64,000 nucleotides of DNA, taken from NCBI GenBank assembly GCA_963800725.1, contig CAWDCE010000003.1, forward strand, positions 62,001 through 126,000. Reading direction: 5' to 3'. Under the pieces are notes generated by a model. That model had not been told where the DNA came from, ran no database searches, and was given only the letters and a program-made list of their open reading frames with translations. Below are positions 1 through 9,164 of the stretch, piece after piece. Position numbers and translations under genes: made by a program. How positions within the stretch are numbered: position 1 is the first letter of the stretch; every line of letters begins with the position of its first letter. This stretch comes from Bog-473 sp963800725 (GTDB lineage Bacteria > Actinomycetota > Acidimicrobiia > Acidimicrobiales > RAAP-2).

Positions 1-1444
1 CAAGCGACTTGCGTTCCGCGGCGATGCCCAAGGCGATCTCGACCAGGCCACCGAGAATCATGACCACGGCACCGATGAGATAGCCGATGAAGAGGCGGAA
101 GTGGTCGGACCCGGTGCCGATCAGCAACCCGTAGAGCCACGGACCGAGCGCACCGAAAGATTGCGCGATGGCAAAGAAGACGGCAATCGCCTTCGCTCGA
201 ACCTCCACCGGGAAGATCTCACTGACCGTGAGATACGCCGCGCTGGCGCCGGCGGAGGCGAAGAAGAAGATGACGCACCAACAAGCCGTCTGGCTGACGG
301 CGTTGAGGTCACCGGCCTTGAAGAGGAAGGCACTGACGGCGAGGAGGGTGCCCGACAAGATGTAGGTCGACGCAATCATCTGGCGCCGGCCAATGGAGTC
401 GAACAGTCGACCGAGCGTGAACGGCCCAATGAGGTTCCCGAGTGCGAAGAAGATGAAGTAGTACGCCGTGTCGGTGGCGGGCACACCGTAGATCTTGGTG
501 AGAACCAACGAATAGGTGAAGAAGATGGCGTTGTAGAGAAATGACTGGGTGATCATCAAGGTGGCGCCAAGTACCGATCGCCTGGGGTAGGTCACAAAGA
601 GCGTGCGGGCGAGGGCAATGAAGCCGATCTTTGAGGCCGGGGTCACTTCGATCGCCTTGGACTCGTCGACCTCTCCGAGCGTGCCACCAGATGCTTCGGC
701 GGCCTCTTCAATTCGAGCAACCTCGCGTTCGGCGTCGTCGACCCGACCATGCATTAGGAGCCAACGGGGGCTTTCGGGAAGATGTTTGCGCACGAAAAGA
801 ACGACAAACCCGAGCACGGGACCAAAGAGGAAGGCCACCCGCCACGAGTAGGAGATGGAGAGATGATTCACCACGAGCAGCACCAAGAAGGTCCCCAAGA
901 GCGCACCACCCCAGTAGGTTCCGTTAACGGCGATGTCGATCCGGCCGCGGTATTTGGCGGGAATCAGTTCGTCGATGGCCGAGTTGATGGCTGCGTACTC
1001 TCCGCCGATGCCCATTCCGGCGATGAACCGGGACATCCAGAGCCAATAGACCCACCCCTCTGAGTGACCGAAGGTGAGCGCGGTCAAGAATCCGCCGAAC
1101 AAATAGACGCCGAGCGTGATCATAAAGAGGTTCCGACGTCCCCACTTGTCGGAGAGACGACCGAAGAACAGGGCTCCGACGACTTCGCCCAGCAGATAGA
1201 CGGTGCCCACGGCGAAGGCCACTTCCGATGACGAAAGATTTAAGGATTGGGGTTTGCTGATCAGGCCGGTGACGTTGCTTGCAATGGTGATTTCGAGACC
1301 ATCGAGAATCCAGGCGACACCGAGGGCAACCACGAGTCGCGTGTGGAAGCGCGACCAACCCAATCGGTCCAACCGCGCCGGTATGAGACTGCGGATCGCA
1401 CCGTCGTCTTGGTGAGCAAGGGTGTCTGCGTGCAACGTGGCCAT
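1..1444 (-). CDS. MFS transporter, sugar/metabolite:H+ symporter type (3' end off the window)
   Basis: Reading leftwards from ATG at 1444, an open frame runs off the window edge (about 480 codons visible). It begins MATLHADTLAHQDD and has repeated hydrophobic segments typical of a 12-helix major facilitator. The motif-A loop between helices 2 and 3 reads GRLSDKWGRR, and a conserved RFIAGMGIGGEYAAI segment resembles the metabolite:H+ symporter/sugar porter branch. A good ribosome site (AGAGGGGG) lies 6-7 bases before the ATG, which decides this start. It is divergent from the hydrolase at 1595. It should sit in the cytoplasmic membrane and import a small organic solute; the substrate is not readable. 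The C-terminal end is outside the window. Confidence 0.85.
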   Translation of the reverse strand, partial: MATLHADTLAHQDDGAIRSLIPARLDRLGWSRFHTRLVVALGVAWILDGLEITIASNVTGLISKPQSLNLSSSEVAFAVGTVYLLGEVVGALFFGRLSDKWGRRNLFMITLGVYLFGGFLTALTFGHSEGWVYWLWMSRFIAGMGIGGEYAAINSAIDELIPAKYRGRIDIAVNGTYWGGALLGTFLVLLVVNHLSISYSWRVAFLFGPVLGFVVLFVRKHLPESPRWLLMHGRVDDAEREVARIEEAAEASGGTLGEVDESKAIEVTPASKIGFIALARTLFVTYPRRSVLGATLMITQSFLYNAIFFTYSLVLTKIYGVPATDTAYYFIFFALGNLIGPFTLGRLFDSIGRRQMIASTYILSGTLLAVSAFLFKAGDLNAVSQTACWCVIFFFASAGASAAYLTVSEIFPVEVRAKAIAVFFAIAQSFGALGPWLYGLLIGTGSDHFRLFIGYLIGAVVMILGGLVEIALGIAAERKSL

Positions 1445-1594
1445 GGTGTGCCCCCTCTGTCGTTTGGCCTACGTATTCCCCGTTGCGGTCGCTCTTAACC
1501 CTCGTCATTGAAATGACGCCGCAGCGCGTTGGCTTGTTGTGTCATGCTCACAGCGAATGCCGACGATTCCGCTTCGAGCACTGGACCGCGCACC

Positions 1595-2476
1595 ATGACG
1601 CCATCATCATCGGAGCCGACGTTTGTGCGGGTGGGCGACGGAGTCGCCGTGGCAGTGCACGAACTGGCGGGCCCAAATGACGGACGAACCCCGGTGTTGC
1701 TGTTCTCCCACGCCACCGGATTTCATGGCCGTTCTTTTGGCCCGATGGCTTCGGAGCTGTCGGGGACCTACCGTTGCCTCGCCATCGATCATCGCGGGCA
1801 CGGGTTGAGCGCGCTCACCCGAGGTGCGAGCCTCGCGTGGACCGCTATGGGCGATGACCTGGCGGCAGTCTTAGCCAGTGGGCTGATCGGCGCGGAACAG
1901 GCGGTCCACGGCGTGGGTCATTCGATGGGTGGCGCGGTACTCGCACTGGCGGCCCATCGTTGTCCGGGACGCATCCGCTCCCTGTGGCTCTACGAACCGG
2001 TCATCGTTCCTCCGGGCGCCTTGCCCTCGGCCAGCGAACCCAATCCCATGGCCGAAGCCGCCTTGCGACGGCGCTCCACTTTCGAGACCTTTGGTGATGC
2101 CAAGGCGAACTACGCCGCCAAGGCGCCGCTGAATCAACTCGCGCCCGACGCGCTCGAAGCCTATGTGAGGGGCGGGTTCGTGCAACGCAGTGACGGCTCG
2201 GTGCAGTTGTTGTGCGATCCGGCCACCGAGGCCCAGGTATTTCGCGGGGCGGTCGATTCTGGGGTCTTTGAGGTGGTGGCTTCACTCGATGTGCCCACCG
2301 CCATTGTCACCGGCCGTGCCGAAAGCAACGCTCCCTCCTCATTCGCGCCCGCCGTCGTCGCCGAGTGGCCGAGCGCAGTGCTCGTTGAGCAGCGCCATCT
2401 CGGTCACTTCGGACCGCTCGAAGATCCGCCAGCGATGGCACGCCAACTCGACTCCTGGGTGCAGTCCCACTCCTAG
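1595..2476 (+). CDS. Alpha/beta-fold hydrolase
   Basis: Cytoplasmic serine hydrolase of about 293 residues. The oxyanion-loop motif SHATGF lies near residues 39-44, the DHRGHG strand motif near 65-70, the nucleophile elbow GHSMGG with Ser at about 110, and the catalytic His in LGHFGP near residue 271. An acidic residue in the TGRAES segment is the likely third member. An in-frame start at 1529 would add 22 residues without family similarity, so ATG 1595 is preferred. It lies divergent from the MFS gene. The family includes esterases, enol-lactonases and haloperoxidase-like enzymes; the exact substrate cannot be called. Confidence 0.85.
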   Translation: MTPSSSEPTFVRVGDGVAVAVHELAGPNDGRTPVLLFSHATGFHGRSFGPMASELSGTYRCLAIDHRGHGLSALTRGASLAWTAMGDDLAAVLASGLIGAEQAVHGVGHSMGGAVLALAAHRCPGRIRSLWLYEPVIVPPGALPSASEPNPMAEAALRRRSTFETFGDAKANYAAKAPLNQLAPDALEAYVRGGFVQRSDGSVQLLCDPATEAQVFRGAVDSGVFEVVASLDVPTAIVTGRAESNAPSSFAPAVVAEWPSAVLVEQRHLGHFGPLEDPPAMARQLDSWVQSHS

Positions 2477-2560
2477 CCGTCACGGCTGCACTCGCGACTC
2501 GGCCGTGAAGCTCCGGTGGCGATGGTCCATATTGTTGGCGCGGCGGGCCATACTCTCGGG

Positions 2561-3403
2561 ATGAGCGCTGGACAACAAGACGTGGGATTGCGCAGATCGG
2601 GTTTCGGTCCATTCGTCACGCTCATCGAATCCGAGCGGCCCGGCGATCTGATCGAGCGCTGGGAGTCGCGCCGGCACCGCAAACAAACCGGTCCGGTCAA
2701 TGGTTCGACCTGGTGGGCGCCCCGGGCGAGGGGCTGGTGGATCGGAATCCTCTTTGCCGTCGGGTCGATCCTCTTCGCCCTCGGTGCCGTGCCCGGCTAC
2801 GCGTCGCTGGTCGGGGTCACCGCCGACTCGGTGACGTACTTCATCGGCTCCATTTTCTTCACCTCGGCCGGGTTCTTGCAGTACAGAGAGGTCGTCGATA
2901 CCGGTCCCGACGGCCCGCAGCGCGGGTGGCGACGGGTCTTCTTCTACGCCCCGGACCGCATCGACTGGTGGGCCACCTCCGTCCAGTCGATCGGAACCCT
3001 TTTCTTCAATATCAGTACCGGCTTCGCCATCAGCAGCGACCTCACGGCTTCGTCGGCCCGTCACCACGTGTGGCGCCCCGACGCGCTGGGATCGATCTGC
3101 TTTCTCGTCGCCAGTGCGTTGGCCTGGTTCGAGGTCTCGCACGGATGGGTGTCGTGGCAGCCCAAGAGCATCTCATGGTGGATCCCTTTCGCCAACTTGG
3201 TGGGGTCGATCGCCTTCGGTGTCTCGGCTGTGGCCGCATTCGTCATCCCGGCCACCGGCGCGCTGGTGAACGTCGAGCTCTCCAACCTGGGCACCTTCGT
3301 CGGCGCCCTGTGCTTCTTGGGCGGCGCGATCCTCCTGCTCCCCGAGCGGACGTTGCCGCCCCAGCCGCTCCCGAGCGTGACTTTTCCAACACTGGGCGCG
3401 TAG
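2561..3403 (+). CDS. YrhK-like integral membrane protein
   Basis: About 280 residues with six predicted membrane segments arranged as three similar pairs. Each first helix is preceded by a WW(I/A) motif (WWIGILFAVGS, WWATSVQSIGT, WWIPFANLVGS). This tryptophan-led two-helix repeat resembles the YrhK domain found in small bacterial membrane proteins (family assignment by recognition). No catalytic motif is visible. ATG 2561 (MSAGQQDVG) is chosen over an upstream ATG at 2516 because the preceding 15 residues look non-conserved. It ends 30 bases before the glutamate decarboxylase start, so co-transcription is possible. Function unknown. Confidence 0.75.
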   Translation: MSAGQQDVGLRRSGFGPFVTLIESERPGDLIERWESRRHRKQTGPVNGSTWWAPRARGWWIGILFAVGSILFALGAVPGYASLVGVTADSVTYFIGSIFFTSAGFLQYREVVDTGPDGPQRGWRRVFFYAPDRIDWWATSVQSIGTLFFNISTGFAISSDLTASSARHHVWRPDALGSICFLVASALAWFEVSHGWVSWQPKSISWWIPFANLVGSIAFGVSAVAAFVIPATGALVNVELSNLGTFVGALCFLGGAILLLPERTLPPQPLPSVTFPTLGA

Positions 3404-3433
3404 ATTCAACCCATCCCGATCGGAAGGTGAGCC

Positions 3434-4842
3434 ATGCCGCTACACGAGCGTAAAGAAATTCACGAGAAGCTGCACGAGGCAGCAGAGTCCCTCTTTGCCA
3501 CCGCTGACATGGCCAAGGCGCTCCCGAAATACCACTTCCCAGATCAAGAGGCCATCCCCGAGTTCGCTTTCCAGGCCATCAAGGACGAACTGTTGCTCGA
3601 TGGGAACTCTCGTCAGAATCTGGCCACCTTCTGCCAGACGTGGGAGGAGCCCCAGATTCACCAGCTGATGGACCTCGCCATCAACAAGAACCTGATGGAC
3701 AAGGACGAATATCCGCAGTCCGCCGAGGTGGAGCGGCGATGTGTCCATATGTTGGCCGATCTGTGGAATGCACCCGATGCCGCCAACACCGTGGGCGCCT
3801 CGTCGATCGGGTCATCCGAAGCGTGCATGTTGGCCGGTATGGCGGCCAAGTGGCGTTGGCGGGCCAAGCAAAAAGCGGCCGGCAAGCCAACCGACAAGCC
3901 GAACATGGTGTGCGGACCGGTCCAAGTGGTGTGGCACAAATTCGCCCGCTACTGGGAAATTGAAATGCGCGAGATCCCGATGTCACCGGGCAAGTACTGC
4001 ATGGATCCCGAGCAGATGCTCGAACAGATTGACGAGAACACGATGTTGGTCGTGCCGACCTTCGGGGTCACCTACACCGGTGCCTATGAGCCGGTGGCCG
4101 AACTGGCCCAGGCCCTCGACCGCCTCCAAGCAGAAACCGGACTCGACGTCGATATCCATGTCGACGGGGCGAGTGGCGCCTTCTTGGCGCCCTTTGCGCG
4201 CCCGAGGTCCAGTTCGACTTTCGCATACCGAGGGTCAAGTCGATTAGCACCTCAGGGCACAAGTTCGGGTTGGCTCCGCTCGGGGTCGGCTGGGTCATTT
4301 GGCGGGACAAGGCCGAGCTGCCCGAGGAGCTCATTTTCCACGTCACCTACCTCGGTGGCGACATGCCGGACTTCCAGATCAATTTTTCCCGACCGGCTGG
4401 GCAGATCATTGCGCAGTACTACCAGTTCATCCGATTGGGGAAGGTGGGCTACGGGCGCGTCCACGAGGCCTGTTATGCAAACGGGGCGTTTCTCGCTGAA
4501 GAGATCGTCAAGCTCGGTCCGTTCGAACTGTTGTGTGACAGCACGCCCCAGAGCGGCATCCCAACGGTGACCTGGCGCATTAAAGAGGGCGAGGACCCGG
4601 GCTACACGCTCTACGACCTGGCCGACCGACTGCGGGTGCGGGGTTGGCAGGTTCCGGCCTACCCCCTCACCGGTTCGGTGTCTGACGTAATTGTCCAGCG
4701 GGTGCTCGTTCGTCAAGGGGTAGACCGCGACCTGATCTCGATCCTCCTCGATGACTTCGCCGAATCGGTTGCCCACTTTTCCAAGCACCCCGTGTCGGTG
4801 ACCATGTCGGCCGAAGAGGCCGGAGGATTCAGCCACCTCTAA
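3434..4842 (+). CDS. gadB: Glutamate decarboxylase, PLP-dependent (frameshifted)
   Basis: Would convert L-glutamate to GABA and CO2, consuming a proton. The start is secure: GGAAGGTGAGCC precedes ATG 3434. The first frame reads through the family blocks (ASSIGSSEACMLAG, VVPTFGVTYTGAYEP, HVDGASGAFLAPF) to about 4195. The reading then continues one frame over as CAPEVQFDFRIPRVKS, with the PLP lysine motif STSGHKFG (Lys codon 4261-4263), to the stop at 4842. One missing base near 4196 explains the shift; the repaired length, about 469 residues, is normal for GadB. Unrepaired, the first product ends at 4570 without the catalytic lysine. Either a sequencing error or a true null allele. No gadC-like antiporter is adjacent. 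Confidence 0.9.
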
Positions 4843-4915
4843 CTCTCGAGCACGCGCCATGGAGCGAGCGGGCGGGAATCGTCGCAGCTCGCTCGATTGA
4901 CGAGGGTGCAGCACA

Positions 4916-6673
4916 GTGGTGGACGATCCCAAGCGGGGGAGTGACGTGGCAACAAAGACGGCAACGCCGAGGAGCGCCGAGTGGTTCGTGGCCGAGGGTC
5001 GACAGGGATTCTTGCATCGCTCGTGGATTCGCAACGAAGGGTTCGGCGATGAATTGTTCGACGGCCGCCCGGTCATCGGAATCGCCAACAGCTGGTCGGA
5101 ACTGACCCCGTGCAACGCCCACCTGCGCACGGTGGCCGAAGCGGTCAAGCGCGGCGTCTTCATGGCCGGGGGGTTTCCTCTCGAGTTCCCCACCATGTCG
5201 CTCGGCGAGACCATCATGCGGCCGACGACCATGCTCTATCGAAACTTGATGGCGATGGAGGTCGAGGAGTCGATCAGGGCCAATCCGCTCGATGGAGTGG
5301 TCCTCTTGTCGGGCTGCGATAAGACGACGCCCGCGCAGCTGATGGGGGCGGCCAGTGTGGACCTGCCGGCCATCATGGTCACCGGTGGCCCCATGCTCAA
5401 CGGCAAGTTTCGCGGACGCGACATCGGGTCGGGTACGGCGGTGTGGCAGCTCACCGAGGACTACCGGGCAGGCAAGATCACTGCAGCAGACCTGAGCGAG
5501 GCCGAGTCCTGTATGTCGCGCAGCGCTGGGCACTGCATGACGATGGGCACCGCCTCGACCATGGCGTGTATGGCCGAGGCGCTCGGGATGCAACTCCCCG
5601 GATCCGCCGCCATTCCTGCCCCCGATTCACGGCGCATGCTCATCGCCCAACGTTCGGGGCAGCGGATCGTCGAGATGGTCCACGAGAGCCAGCGGCCGTC
5701 GGCCATCTTGACCCGGCAGGCCTTTGAGAATGCCATCCGGGTCAATGCCGCGCTCGGGGGATCGACCAACGCCATCGTGCACCTGTTGGCCCTGGCCGGG
5801 CGGGTCGGTGTGCCGCTCGACCTGGCCGATTTCGACCGCATGACCTCCGAAGTCCCCGTCCTGGTCAACCTGATGCCGTCGGGGAGCTATTTAATGGAGG
5901 ACTTCTTCTATGCCGGTGGGCTCCCGGTCGTGATGGCTGAACTCGGTGACCAGTTGCATCGCGAGCATGTGGGGGTCAGCGGGAAGAGTCTTGCGCAAAA
6001 CGTCTCGGGCGCGACCTGTTCAAATCGCAAGGTCATCTCGACCCCGAGCGCCCCGTTCGCTCCCGCGGGTGCGGGCACGGTGGTGTTGCGGGGAAACCTG
6101 TGCCCCAACGGTGCGGTGCTCAAGGTTTCGGCCGCAAGCGACGCGCTCTTAGAACACGAGGGACCTGCCTTGGTCTTTGACAGCGTGGAGGAGTACCACG
6201 AGCGCTGCGACGACCCCGCACTCGCGGTGACGCCGGACACGGTGTTGATCGTGCGCGGCGCGGGCCCCAAGGGCTACCCCGGATTTCCCGAGGTGGGCAA
6301 CGTCCCCATTCCCCGGGTCATGCTCGAATCGGGCATCACCGACATGGTCCGCATCTCCGACGCCCGCATGAGCGGAACCGGCTACGGCACCTGCGTCCTC
6401 CACGTTGCGCCCGAAGCGGCCATCGGTGGTCCGATCGCCTTGGTGCGAACCGGTGATCGCATCCGCCTCGACGCCCGGGCTCGTCTCCTCGAGGTCCTCG
6501 TCGACGAGGAGACCCTCGCGCGGCGGCGCTCGCACTGGGTGCCGCCCGAACCCTTGGCACCGAGAGGTTGGGTACGCCTCTACGTGGACCACGTGCTCGG
6601 GGCCGATGAAGGTGCCGATCTCGATTTCTTGGTCGGGCGCAGCGGTGATGGCGTTCCCCGACACTCGCATTAG
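4916..6673 (+). CDS. IlvD/Edd-family dehydratase, probable pentonate (aldonate) dehydratase
   Basis: About 585 residues, Fe-S cluster enzyme that removes water from a sugar acid to give a 2-keto-3-deoxy acid. Expected cluster cysteines are visible at about 66 (ELTPCNAH), 134 (LSGCDKTTPA) and 207 (SAGHCMTMG), with the Asp-Lys pair after Cys134 for Mg. The C-terminal signature RISDARMSGTGYG is present. It is the first gene of a rightward cluster with lactonase, KdaD-like and semialdehyde dehydrogenase genes, which argues for a pentonate substrate (arabinonate or xylonate) rather than the branched-chain intermediate of IlvD. GTG 4916 is taken as start; GTG 4946 is an alternative. Stop is 13 bases before the next gene. 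Confidence 0.88.
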   Translation: MVDDPKRGSDVATKTATPRSAEWFVAEGRQGFLHRSWIRNEGFGDELFDGRPVIGIANSWSELTPCNAHLRTVAEAVKRGVFMAGGFPLEFPTMSLGETIMRPTTMLYRNLMAMEVEESIRANPLDGVVLLSGCDKTTPAQLMGAASVDLPAIMVTGGPMLNGKFRGRDIGSGTAVWQLTEDYRAGKITAADLSEAESCMSRSAGHCMTMGTASTMACMAEALGMQLPGSAAIPAPDSRRMLIAQRSGQRIVEMVHESQRPSAILTRQAFENAIRVNAALGGSTNAIVHLLALAGRVGVPLDLADFDRMTSEVPVLVNLMPSGSYLMEDFFYAGGLPVVMAELGDQLHREHVGVSGKSLAQNVSGATCSNRKVISTPSAPFAPAGAGTVVLRGNLCPNGAVLKVSAASDALLEHEGPALVFDSVEEYHERCDDPALAVTPDTVLIVRGAGPKGYPGFPEVGNVPIPRVMLESGITDMVRISDARMSGTGYGTCVLHVAPEAAIGGPIALVRTGDRIRLDARARLLEVLVDEETLARRRSHWVPPEPLAPRGWVRLYVDHVLGADEGADLDFLVGRSGDGVPRHSH

Positions 6674-6686
6674 TGAGTGGGTTCAA

Positions 6687-7580
6687 ATGATCCGCCATCT
6701 CGAGGCCGAACTCGTTGACGATCTCGGCGCCGTACTCGGGGAGGGCCCGTCGTGGGATGCGAGGACCGAGGAATTGGTTTCGGTGGACATCCTCGGTGGC
6801 CGGGTCTTCGTGCACGATGCCGCCGGTGTGCGCACGGCCACCTTCGAGGTCGGCGGCCACGTCGCGGCGGCGCTCCCGGCGGAAGCGGGAGGATGGCTCC
6901 TCGTGCGGGCCGACGGGTTCAGCCACCTTGGCCGTGACGGTTCGCTGCGCCCTCTGCTCGCACTCGAAGCCGATCGACCCGAGCTTCGCTTCAATGATGC
7001 CAAGTGCGACCCGTCGGGCCAGGCCCTGGCCGGTACCATGCGCTACGACGAGGCGCCCGGCGCAGCCACGCTGTACCGGCTCGAGGTGAAAGGGTCGGGC
7101 GGGGATGCATCATCCCGATTGGCCGCCACGACCCTCCTCGAGGGAGTGGGTCTGGCCAACGGTCTCGGGTGGAACGGTGCGGGGGACACGCTGTATTTCA
7201 TTGACAGCCTGGTGCGCTGCGTCACCCGCTACGGCTACGGGCCCGACGCGCCCCTTGGCCCGCCCACCCGAGTCGTGGCGATCGATGCGGCGCTTGGTCT
7301 CCCCGACGGCATGTGCGTCGATGCCGAGGGCAACTTGTGGGTCGCCCTCTACGGGGGTGGGGCCGTGCATCGTTACCGGCCCGACGGGCGCCTCGACACA
7401 GTGGTCGACGTGCCGGTCTCTCGCACGACCAGCGTCACGTTCGGTGGGGTGCGGGGCGACCGAATGTTCATCACCACCGCGAGCGGTGATGAGCGCGAGC
7501 AGCGAAATGGCGCGGGAGGACTGTGGTCGGTCGATCCCGGCACCAGTGCGCCGCCGGCCACGCCGTGGAGATCGTGGTGA
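6687..7580 (+). CDS. SMP-30/gluconolactonase family sugar lactonase
   Basis: A beta-propeller lactonase of about 297 residues that hydrolyses an aldonolactone, metal dependent. Typical blocks are LGEGPSWD near the N-terminus (metal-binding Glu), RFNDAKCDPSG in the middle, GLANGLGWNGAG and GLPDGMCVDAEGNLWVALYGGG (the Asn and Asp metal ligands). ATG 6687 lies 13 bases after the dehydratase stop and gives the usual family length; an open frame extends upstream inside the dehydratase but has no family similarity. It probably opens the lactone made by a sugar dehydrogenase, which is not encoded in this cluster. Confidence 0.88.
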   Translation: MIRHLEAELVDDLGAVLGEGPSWDARTEELVSVDILGGRVFVHDAAGVRTATFEVGGHVAAALPAEAGGWLLVRADGFSHLGRDGSLRPLLALEADRPELRFNDAKCDPSGQALAGTMRYDEAPGAATLYRLEVKGSGGDASSRLAATTLLEGVGLANGLGWNGAGDTLYFIDSLVRCVTRYGYGPDAPLGPPTRVVAIDAALGLPDGMCVDAEGNLWVALYGGGAVHRYRPDGRLDTVVDVPVSRTTSVTFGGVRGDRMFITTASGDEREQRNGAGGLWSVDPGTSAPPATPWRSW

Positions 7581-7631
7581 GCCCTGGGGGGCGGCTCGGC
7601 GCTGCACCGAGGATTTTGCAGCGACGTTGTA

Positions 7632-9161
7632 GTGTCGCCGTCGCCATGGCACCTCCCCCTTCCGCACCGCCTCCCCGGCTCGCCAGTGGCTGACACGGTG
7701 GCCTTTGAGAGCACGCCGGACGAAGTGGCTCGGTGCCTGGCGGGTGCGGCATCGGCTCGCGCGGCCTGGGGAACCATGGCGCCCAGCGAGCGGGCCCATT
7801 GCCTGCGCGCCATCGCCGAGCGCATCGACGGTGCCCGCGAGGCGTTGGTGAGCGAGGCCATGACGGAGTCGCACCTTGGTCGCGATCGCCTGGTCGGCGA
7901 GGTTGGACGCACCACCTTCCAGCTCCGCCTCTTCGCGGACGTGGTGGACGAGGGTGCGCATCTGGGGATCTGCATCGATCACGCGGATCCGGCCTGGCCG
8001 CCCGGACCCCGACCCGAGCTTCGCCGCATGTTGGTCCCCCTCGGTCCGGTGGTCGTCTTTGCCGCCAGCAATTTCCCCTTCGCCTTTTCCGTCGCCGGCG
8101 GCGACACCGCCTCGGCACTGGCCGCGGGATGCCCGGTTGTACTCAAGGCGCACCCTGGGCACCCGGGGCTCTCGACCATGACCGCCGAACTGGTGACGTC
8201 GGCGCTCGAGGGAGCGGGCGCACCGCCCGGGACGTTCGGGCTCATCTTCGGTGATGAGGCCGGCCGCGCCGCGGTGACCTCCGAGGTCATCGCGGCCGGC
8301 GCCTTTACCGGCTCGCTCGGAGCGGGCCGGGCCCTGTTCGATCTGGCCGCCGCCCGGCCGAGACCCATCCCCTTCTATGCAGAAATGGGCAGCCTCAACC
8401 CGGTCTTCGTGACGAGGGCCGCCATGGCGGCGCGCGGTGGGGCGATCCTGGCGGAGCACGCCACGTCCTTTACCCTCTCGGCCGGTCAGTTCTGCACCAA
8501 ACCCGGATTCTTGTTCGTGCCGGCGGGCAGTGTCGATGACACCGCTCTTGCTGGGGCACTTTCGTCACACCAAGAGGGCGCTCCGCTGCTGAACGACCAC
8601 ATCCATGAGGGCTACGTCGCACAGTTGCGCGCCCTGCAAGCACAAAGCGCCATTCGCGGTGTCGTGGTCGGCGACCGGGCCTTTGCTGGGTCCCCGTCGC
8701 CATCGTTGTTGGCCACGACAGCGTCGGCACTCCTGGAAGATCCCGACGCAGCTTTGGTCGAGTGTTTCGGTCCGGCATCGGTGGTGGTCGAGTACGCCAG
8801 TGACACCGAGGCTCTGCGTGCCGCCGAGGCGTTCGGTGGCCAGTTGGCGGTGAGCGTGCATGGGGAAACCAACGACGAACAGGCCGAGGCACTCTTCGCG
8901 GTCCTCTCCAGCCGAGCCGGCCGGGTCATCTGGAACGGATGGCCCACAGGGGTGTCGGTGACCGAGGCCATGATGCACGGCGGACCGTACCCGGCCACGA
9001 CCGCACCGCTTTTCACCTCGGTCGGTACCGCGGCCATCGATCGATTCCTCCGGCCGGTGGCATTTCAGTCTCTGCCCGACCATCTCTTGCCGCCCGCCTT
9101 GCGTGACGCGAATCCCCTTGGTGTGCCGCGCCGGGTCAACGGCGTGGCCGAAGGAGGCTGA
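7632..9161 (+). CDS. 2-oxoglutarate semialdehyde dehydrogenase (aldehyde dehydrogenase superfamily)
   Basis: Oxidises 2-oxoglutarate semialdehyde to 2-oxoglutarate with NAD(P)+, the last step of the Weimberg route. The Rossmann segment VVVFAASNFPFAFS, general-base Glu at about 251 in YAEMGSLNP, and nucleophile Cys at about 288 in SAGQFCTKPG match the KGSADH subgroup; the GQFCTKPG variant is characteristic of it. Length is about 509 residues from GTG 7632; GTG 7686 (VADTVAFES) is an equally plausible start with a more typical N-terminus. It lies about 50 bases after the lactonase and 3 bases before the KdaD-like gene, so they are surely co-transcribed. Confidence 0.9.
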   Translation: MSPSPWHLPLPHRLPGSPVADTVAFESTPDEVARCLAGAASARAAWGTMAPSERAHCLRAIAERIDGAREALVSEAMTESHLGRDRLVGEVGRTTFQLRLFADVVDEGAHLGICIDHADPAWPPGPRPELRRMLVPLGPVVVFAASNFPFAFSVAGGDTASALAAGCPVVLKAHPGHPGLSTMTAELVTSALEGAGAPPGTFGLIFGDEAGRAAVTSEVIAAGAFTGSLGAGRALFDLAAARPRPIPFYAEMGSLNPVFVTRAAMAARGGAILAEHATSFTLSAGQFCTKPGFLFVPAGSVDDTALAGALSSHQEGAPLLNDHIHEGYVAQLRALQAQSAIRGVVVGDRAFAGSPSPSLLATTASALLEDPDAALVECFGPASVVVEYASDTEALRAAEAFGGQLAVSVHGETNDEQAEALFAVLSSRAGRVIWNGWPTGVSVTEAMMHGGPYPATTAPLFTSVGTAAIDRFLRPVAFQSLPDHLLPPALRDANPLGVPRRVNGVAEGG

Positions 9162-9164
9162 GGC

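Noticed and set aside
4190..4200. Programmed ribosomal frameshift in gadB
   Set aside because: No slippery heptamer or downstream structure is evident and the family is not known to use recoding; a missing base explains it simply.
7110..8459. 449-codon leftward frame across the lactonase and aldehyde dehydrogenase
   Set aside because: Antisense to two well-defined genes, no start context and no domain.
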